The notes under the pieces are model-generated. The model did not search any database. It saw only the letters and a program-made list of their open reading frames with translations, and was not told the DNA's origin. Below are positions 57,901-64,000 of a stretch of DNA of 64,000 nt, piece by piece. The translations under genes and the position numbers were made by a program. The stretch's first letter is position 1. Each line of letters starts with the position of its first letter. The stretch comes from Linanthus parryae (lineage: Eukaryota; Streptophyta; Magnoliopsida; Ericales; Polemoniaceae): positions 68,362,691-68,426,690 of the forward strand of contig JALGPY010000001.1 in the NCBI GenBank assembly GCA_023055425.1. Reading direction: 5' to 3'.

Positions 57901-58917
57901 TTTGAACCTGAGAATCATGTAAATAAAACATATAAGGGCAATGTAAACCACCAGTAGTCTAACACACATAAAAATAGTATGCCACGATGGGTGGACGTCT
58001 ACCATTCATTCTATAGTTAGAGATGGTACCTTTGGTCCCGCAAGCCATAGCAGTGACTCCGATGGGGAGGATACTATAACTTACATCTAAGTTTTTACCA
58101 TCACTTTACTTCTAACCCATTACCCAATACATGCCTCTCAGATGGAGAGATGACACATAAACAGTAATTATTAGAAGTATCCTTATAGGAACTTATACCA
58201 GTGATACTGTAGTGGTTATGTTCGATAAGAAGGTTAACTCCAAGGCTAACACACACAACCAACTACATAACTTATAAATCAATGATGGAGACCGCGGGAT
58301 CTATAATCACTAGACTCCCTCTCCCACTTAGTTGTTTGAAAAATTTAATACAATTTAAATTTATTTATCCATGTTGTCCATGATTTATCATGCACGCATT
58401 CACAATAATCATACACACAGATATAATCAAGCACATAAAAAGAATTCAACAACACACAACCCAGCTATTATGGTCGAAGCTTCTTTAGTCGGGTTAGCAA
58501 GACCCATCTGACCCAGCGACACGTCACTGTGGAAAACTTGACAATCTGCAATCTTTCGTCCTTCTGTCTCCACTAATATTACAGTAACCCAAGTCTCCAT
58601 GGATTCCGCAAATCATTCTGTAACAGAGTACCAGAGACTGTTATAGACTTTCAATGCCTCCAAGGAGTTCACATGTTCTTCTAAAACTGGAATAAGAGAA
58701 CCTAGGGTTTACTATTACATATTACAGATTTCATCCACGAAAAAAGCGTGGGAACCAAAACCAAATCAAACCACACACATCAAACAGTGTGACCATAATA
58801 GCAGGACACGATTCAATCTGCAAAACAAAGTTAGACATCGCAATCTTCCTACTCTAACATGCATAGCCGGTTCGATTATTGGACAACATGGATGTATAGC
58901 AGATATGCAGATTCGAA
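57901..58917 (-). other. outer Copia leader between primer site and gag
   Basis: About 1 kb of untranslated leader-like sequence on the minus strand. No ORF of note. Confidence 0.5.
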
Positions 58918-58933
58918 CCTGGCTCTGATACCA
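58918..58933 (-). promoter_or_regulatory. primer-binding site for initiator tRNA-Met (outer Copia)
   Basis: The + strand CCTGGCTCTGATACCA equals the last 16 bases of plant initiator tRNA-Met, two bases from the LTR at 58936. Confidence 0.9.
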
Positions 58934-58935
58934 AT

Positions 58936-59311
58936 TGAAGGGAGGCGAATCCCTGGACCAATTCGATTGATGTCTGCTATACCGATTAAAAAAAAATTAT
59001 TTCAACATGAATGCCATAAACCCTACTAGGCGGAATTAGGGTTCATACCTGCGTCAAATCTATCTGATGTAGGTCTGAAAACACTCCTGATCTTCTCCCG
59101 TATTCCTGAAGTTCCTCCTGGACGCAAGTGTGGGCTTGCTGCTTCCAGAATCATTCTTGGCCTCCAGATGAATTGCTCTCACTCTCGAAACCCTAAATTT
59201 CGGTGTGTATCTCAAGCATACGAATTCTGAAGACTAAAGACACTTATATAGGCTGCGGGAGGGACCTGGAGGAGAAAATACGAATCAAGCTCCTAACTTT
59301 ATTAGGACTTC
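58936..59311 (-). repeat. outer Copia, start of 5' LTR, truncated by insertion
   Basis: Matches the LTR at 44312 and stops at ACTTC (59307-59311), where the next Copia begins. The corresponding uninterrupted sequence in the left LTR is near 44660-44670 (GGACTTCTGGTTCC). Confidence 0.88.
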
Positions 59312-60742
59312 TGTAGGGTTTTGATTCATGGATCGCGCAAACGGAAGCATAATCAAACAAACAACCATGCAAAACCCTCCAAGGATCACAAGTCTAGATG
59401 CATAACGATAGTGAAGGTAAGAAATCATAAACACACCTTTGGGTTCTCCTTGATGACTTCAAACGCGAATAGTGTCACGTTCTCTATAGTTGATCCACGC
59501 CTAGAGTTGTTCCTAGATCTCCAATCACCTTGGTGCTAGCCCGGATTGAAAGGAGGGTGAAGAAATCACGCAAAACGAGACACCAAAAGGGGTTCGGCAC
59601 CCTTGTGGCGTCGGGGACAAAGGGGCGGCGGCAAGGGGGCGGCGTCCCTCTTGTGGCTTGCTATCTCTCTCCTTTGTTCTCTCCTACTCTTGTTATGTTC
59701 TCTTTAGAGCATAAGTGTATGTAGGGAAGGAAGGAGGAGGGTCCTTTATATAGTCCAACAACTCCTTGTTAACTACCTAAAGGACTTATTCTAGTCCTAC
59801 TAGAATTCAATTTAGTCCCTTCCTTGCAAATTAGTCCCTACTAAGTTTGCAAGGGTTTGCAAAGTAATCCTTCTAATTAATTAATCCAATTAATTAATTC
59901 CATAATCTAGTACAACTCTATATAGCGTGTGACCCCATAGGTTCTATCTAGTTGGTAGCAACTCTTTGCTAATATGGAGCGGTTTCTAGCAAAACATCCA
60001 TTCTAGCCAACTAATAGAATAGTCATCTAGACAACCTTGTACAAGTAATTGTCTCATCCCTTTGCCTCCATATCCGGATTGGACACGAGACATACAAGTC
60101 ACACTCGTATATCCAATCCCTAGTTTCTCGATCCATGGAATAGCCTTATTCGTGCAAATAACATCAATATCCCATATATTGATTTATTTGAGTCTGGCCA
60201 GACATTCTATAAGCACTATCCTCGAGTGGCCTTGGATATTTGCTCCCGTTATGTGGGAGGGGCAAATCCTCTCTACGTCCACTACGATCTCTAAGCTTGC
60301 TTCTCATTGTATCCAGTACACGCCTTTATAACTACCCAGTTACGGTGTAGCGTTTAACGCTACCAAGATCACAATGATCCACAACTAGAATATCTAGTGA
60401 GTTCAAGTCTAAGGATGACAATACCATTGTACCCGAGAAGCACTTGTGACTCAACATAACGTGTATGTAGCCTTCTCGGTAATGGGTCAATCCAGTGCAA
60501 CATTCCGTAATGCACACCTATGTGTTGGATCGTGATATCTCCATATCAATCCAACCCCATACTAGTCTATAGATGATTGTCCCATTTAATCATTATACTT
60601 GACTAGGGATATTTAAGATAAACAACACAATTGTAAATCTAAGGACTTCATTATATTAAATATCCAATAAATAATAAATGAATTTCTAGCCAATTACAAA
60701 TTCATACTAAACTAGATTGCCTCTAGGGCATCTATTCCAACA
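59312..60742 (-). repeat. Copia 2, 3' LTR
   Basis: TGTAGGGTTTTGATTCATGG ... TTCCAACA, 1431 bp. It is clearly homologous to, but more diverged from, the inner Copia 1 LTRs than those are from each other. Confidence 0.88.
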
Positions 60743-60758
60743 GTCTCCCACTTGCACT
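60743..60758 (-). promoter_or_regulatory. polypurine tract of Copia 2
   Basis: The minus strand reads AGTGCAAGTGGGAGAC directly before the LTR. The same tract precedes inner Copia 1's 3' LTR (47654-47669). Confidence 0.65.
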
Positions 60759-63700
60759 AGAGCCAATCTGGCGCATCTCGTATGCCCATACTCCTAGTGT
60801 GCCCTTCATGCTTCCACTGCGTGAGAGGCTTCGTAAGCGGGTCTGACAGATTATCATCTGTAGGAATCTTGCATATCCGAACGTCTCCTCTATCGATAAT
60901 ATCTCGAATCAGATGGAACTTCCTGAGCACGTGCTTGGACTTCTGGTGCGACCTGGGTTCCTTTGATTGCGCGATCGCCCCAGTGTTGTCACAGAACAAC
61001 TCCACTGGATCCGCAATGCTAGGGACCACACCAAGTTCAGAAACAAACTTTCTGATCCAAACAGCCTCCTTTGCTGCGCCATTTGCAGCAATGTACTCAG
61101 CCTCTGTTGTAGAATCAGCCACCGTCTCTTGCTTGGAACTCTTCCAGCTCACCGCTGCTCCATTCAGGCAAAACACATATCCCGACTGTGATCTAAAGTC
61201 ATCTCTATCGGTTTGGAAGCTTGCATCAGTGTAACCCCTTACACGCAACTCTTCCTCACCGCCAAACATCAAGAAAGCATCCTTAGTTCTTCTCAAGTAC
61301 TTTAGGATGTTCTTGACAGCAATTCAGTGACTCTCACCTGGATTGGATTGGTATCTGCTTGTCATACTCAAGGCATATGACACATCTGGTCTAGTACATA
61401 ACATGGCGTACATGATGGATCCTATGGCCGAGGCATAAGGAATCCTACTCATGCGTTCCTTCTCAATCTCATTGGAAGGACAACCACTCTTCGAAAGAGT
61501 GATTCCATGTGACATGGGCAAGAATCCCTTCTTGGAATCTTGCATGTTGAACCGTTTCAACACCTTGTCAATATATGTACTTTGACTTAGGCCTAGCAAC
61601 CTCTTAGATCTATCTCTATAGATCTTTATACCGAGTATATAGGCTGCTTCCCCTAAGTCCTTCATTGAGAAACACTTTCCTAGCCAATCTTTCACAGATT
61701 GCAGCATGGGAATGTCGTTTCCAATGAGCAGTATGTCATCCACATACAAGACCAGAAAAGCTACAGAGCTCCCACTAACCTTCTTGTAGACACAAGACTC
61801 ATCTTCGTTTCTGATGAAGCCAAACTCTTTGACCACTTCATCAAAACGTCGATTCCAACTCCTAGAAGCTTGCTTCAATCCATAAATGGATCGTTGCAGC
61901 TTACACACTTTATTGGCTTGATTTGGATCCTCAAAACCCTCCGGTTGTATCATATACACGTCCTCGAGGAGATTCCCATAAAGGAATGCTGTTTTGACAT
62001 CCATCTGCCAAATCTCATAGTCGTAGTATGCTGCAATCGCAAGTAGGATTCGGATGGATTTGGTCATAGCGACTGGTGAAAAGGTTTCATCATAGTCAAT
62101 ACCATGAATCTGTCTGAATCCTTTAGCCACCAATCGGCCCTTATAGGTAATCACATTACCATCCATGTCGATCTTCTTCTTGAAGACCCACTTGCACCCT
62201 ATGGGCCGCGCCCCATCAGGTGGTTCCACCAAAGTCCATACTTTGTTGGTATACATGGATTCCATCTCGGATCTCATGGCTTCAAGCCACTTCTGCGAGT
62301 CTGGGCCATTCATGGCCTCCTCATAGGTAGTAGGCTCATCATCTATGAGCATCGTGTCACCGGAATCTGTTACGAGAAGTCCGTACCTCTCGGGTTCCTG
62401 GCGCACTCTACTAGATCTACGAAGCTCTTGTGTTACCTGAACAGGTGGATCCACAACTGCTTGTGATTCCTGTTCATGTTCCATAATCGGTTCAGTAATT
62501 TGTGGTTCTTGAACTTCTTCAAGTTCTACATTCCTCCCACTTGCTTCTTTAGAGACAAACTCTCTTTCTAGAAACACGCCGGTCCGAGCAACAAACACTT
62601 TGTTCTCGGTTGGATTGTAGAAATAGTATCCCTTAGTTTCCTTAGGGTACCCCACAAATTTACACTTATCCGATTTAGGCCCTAGCTTGTCTGATTGTAA
62701 ACGTTTTACATAGGCATCGCAGCCCCAAATCCTCATGAACGACAGTGTGGGACGCCTCCCACTCCATATCTCATATGGTGTCTTCATGACTGATTTAGAT
62801 GGAACACGGTTAATGGTAAAAGCTGCACTTAATAGAGCGTAGCCCCAAAACGATAATGGAAGATCGGTTTGACACATCATAGACCGGACCATATCCAATA
62901 GGGTTCGATTCCTCCTCTCGGACACGCCATTCCATTGTGGTGTTCCGGGTGGAGTGAGTTGGGACACGATCCCACACTCTCTAAGATAGTCGTCAAACTC
63001 TTGGCTCAAGTATTCTCCTCCACGATCCGATCGTAGAGCCTTGATACTTTTGCCAAGTTGCTTCTCTACTTCATTCTTGAATTCCTTGAACACTTCAAAG
63101 GATTCGGATTTTGCCCTTATAAGGTACACAAATCCATATCTACTGTAATCATCAGTAAACGTAATGAAGTAGACATAACCACCCCTGGCAGGCGTGGCAA
63201 ATGGCCCACACACATCGGTATGTATGAGCGCCAATTGCTCACTAGTCCTATCACCTTTCTTATTGAAAGGGGACTTTGTCATTTTTCCCAATAAACAAGC
63301 TTCACATGCCTCATATGATTCAAAATCAAATGAGTCTAGCAATCCATCCTTATGGAGTCTAGATACACGTTTCTCATTTATGTGGCCTAAACGACAGTGC
63401 CATAAATAAGCAGGATTTAAATCATTTATTTTAATCCGCTTGGTATTAATGTTGTAGACAGGATTACTTAGATCAAGGACATAAAGTCCATTAAATAATT
63501 GCGCACTAAAATAGTGAATATTATTCAAATAAAAGGAACAACAATTGTTCTTTATTGAAATAATAAAACCTTCCTTGTCCAAACAAGAAATAGAAATAAT
63601 GTTTCTGCTCATAGCAGGCACAAAATAGCAATTATTTAATTCTAAAACTAATCCTGAAGGCAGAGATAGCTCGCACACGCCTATGGCCAACGCAGCAACC

Positions 63701-64000
63701 TTTGCTCCATTCCCAACGCGCAGATCTACCTCCCCTTTAGCCAATCTTTTACCTCTCTTTAGATCCTGCATATTTCGACAAATATGAGATCCACATCCAG
63801 TATCTAATACCCATGATGTAGAGACAGTTAAATTGACATCTACAACGAAAATACCTGGTGGTGGTGGAATCACTATTCCAAGCCGCTTGTCCTCCAGATA
63901 TTTTGGGCAGTTCCTCCTCCAGTGTCCCGGTTGACTACAGTAGTGACATTCACCCTTAGTCACGACCTTGGCAATCCCACCAACAGGCTTAAGGGCTTGT
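60757..64000 (-). pseudogene. Copia 2 pol, partial, one nonsense codon
   Basis: The frame is open at the window end and runs to 61324. It contains CCHC knuckle CHYCSQPGHWRRNC, protease WVLDTGCGSH, integrase finger HCRLGHINEKR...CEACLLGK, the integrase core with HTDVCGPF, DDYSRYGFVY and [13 protein letters not shown], then RT with MDVKTAFLYGN and YVDDILLIGND. A TGA at 61322-61324 stands where the family has Trp (GESH-W-IAVKNILKYL). The same frame then continues through RNase H (GYTDASFQTD, TTEAEYIAA, LFCDNTGAIA) to the stop at 60757. Apart from this codon I see no lesion in the visible part. The order protease-integrase-RT-RNase H is that of Ty1/copia. Confidence 0.92.

Larger units (their letters stand above)
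44312..59311 (-). mobile_element. outer Copia retrotransposon, broken up by two later Copia insertions
   Basis: Minus-strand element with 5' LTR from 58936, initiator tRNA-Met primer site, gag-pol in Ty1/copia order (Gag, protease, integrase, RT, RNase H) and 3' LTR at 44312-45567. The insertion at 46094-54238 splits its RNase H, and the insertion at 59312 splits its 5' LTR. The remaining right part of the 5' LTR lies outside the window. Without the insertion the internal region is about 5.2 kb. Confidence 0.88.
59312..64000 (-). mobile_element. Copia 2, 3' part, continuing beyond the window
   Basis: The 3' LTR is 59312-60742 and the nearly intact pol runs from the window end to 60757, all on the minus strand. 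The LTR ends and the region next to the polypurine tract resemble inner Copia 1, so both belong to related families. The 5' LTR is outside the window. Confidence 0.9.

Noticed and set aside
62104..62466. 120-codon + strand ORF and similar ones at 48677 and 61699
   Set aside because: All are antisense to Copia RT; their likeness to each other reflects homologous pol, not a new gene.
1..64000. tRNA genes, CRISPR-like arrays or bacterial-type operons
   Set aside because: None seen. The only tRNA-like sequences are the short retroelement primer sites; the regular repeats found are transposon parts, microsatellites or the 50-bp array.

Overview
The window is nuclear DNA of a flowering plant. The evidence is spliced genes with plant-type proteins, long AT-rich introns, Athila and Copia LTR retrotransposons primed by plant tRNA-Asp and initiator tRNA-Met, Helitrons, and Stowaway, Harbinger, hAT and Mutator-like elements. 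The sequence alone does not fix the species; a dicot is my inference. Two ordinary genes, both on the + strand, sit in a landscape that is mostly mobile DNA.

Layout. 1-4.2 kb: old repeats (a 50-bp minisatellite inside a possible LTR, an L1-type LINE endonuclease piece, an RTE-type LINE tail, diverged Helitron-like tandem copies). 4.69-18.66 kb: a five-exon alpha/beta-hydrolase gene of the ABHD11 type (331 aa). Its 5.3-kb and 6.2-kb introns hold a hAT-like element, a Stowaway hairpin element, Helitron ends and a nested stack: a Mutator-like element with a captured UNC93-like exon, then a smaller TIR element, then a Helitron. 20.1-22.2 kb: a hAT element with a broken transposase and an 8-bp target duplication. 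22.4-36.8 kb: a Harbinger/Tourist-like element split by a complete but coding-dead Athila-type Ty3 retrotransposon (22443-35903, 5-bp target duplication ACACC). 37.1-37.7 kb: another hAT-like element.

38.6-42.2 kb: a two-exon 2-oxoglutarate/Fe(II) dioxygenase gene (376 aa, ACC-oxidase-homolog group) with a TATA box and a Stowaway-type MITE in its 2.5-kb intron. About 95 bp from its upstream region recurs downstream at 43.09-43.18 kb.

43.18-64.0 kb: a minus-strand nest of retroelements. A LINE 3' end is split by an outer Copia (LTRs 44312-45567 and 58936-59311+). That outer Copia is itself split twice: by a second Copia (46094-54238) inside its RNase H region, and by a third (59312 to beyond the window end) inside its 5' LTR. 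The second Copia has nearly identical LTRs but an unreadable interior, which suggests it was mobilised in trans. The third is of related sequence and shows one visible nonsense codon in the part that lies in the window.

The two host genes show no functional link to each other. Nothing here is an operon or a CRISPR-like system. The most useful signals are the retroelement parasitism, the captured gene fragment, the nested insertions, an overlapping upstream ORF on the hydrolase gene, and the apparent duplication near the dioxygenase gene.
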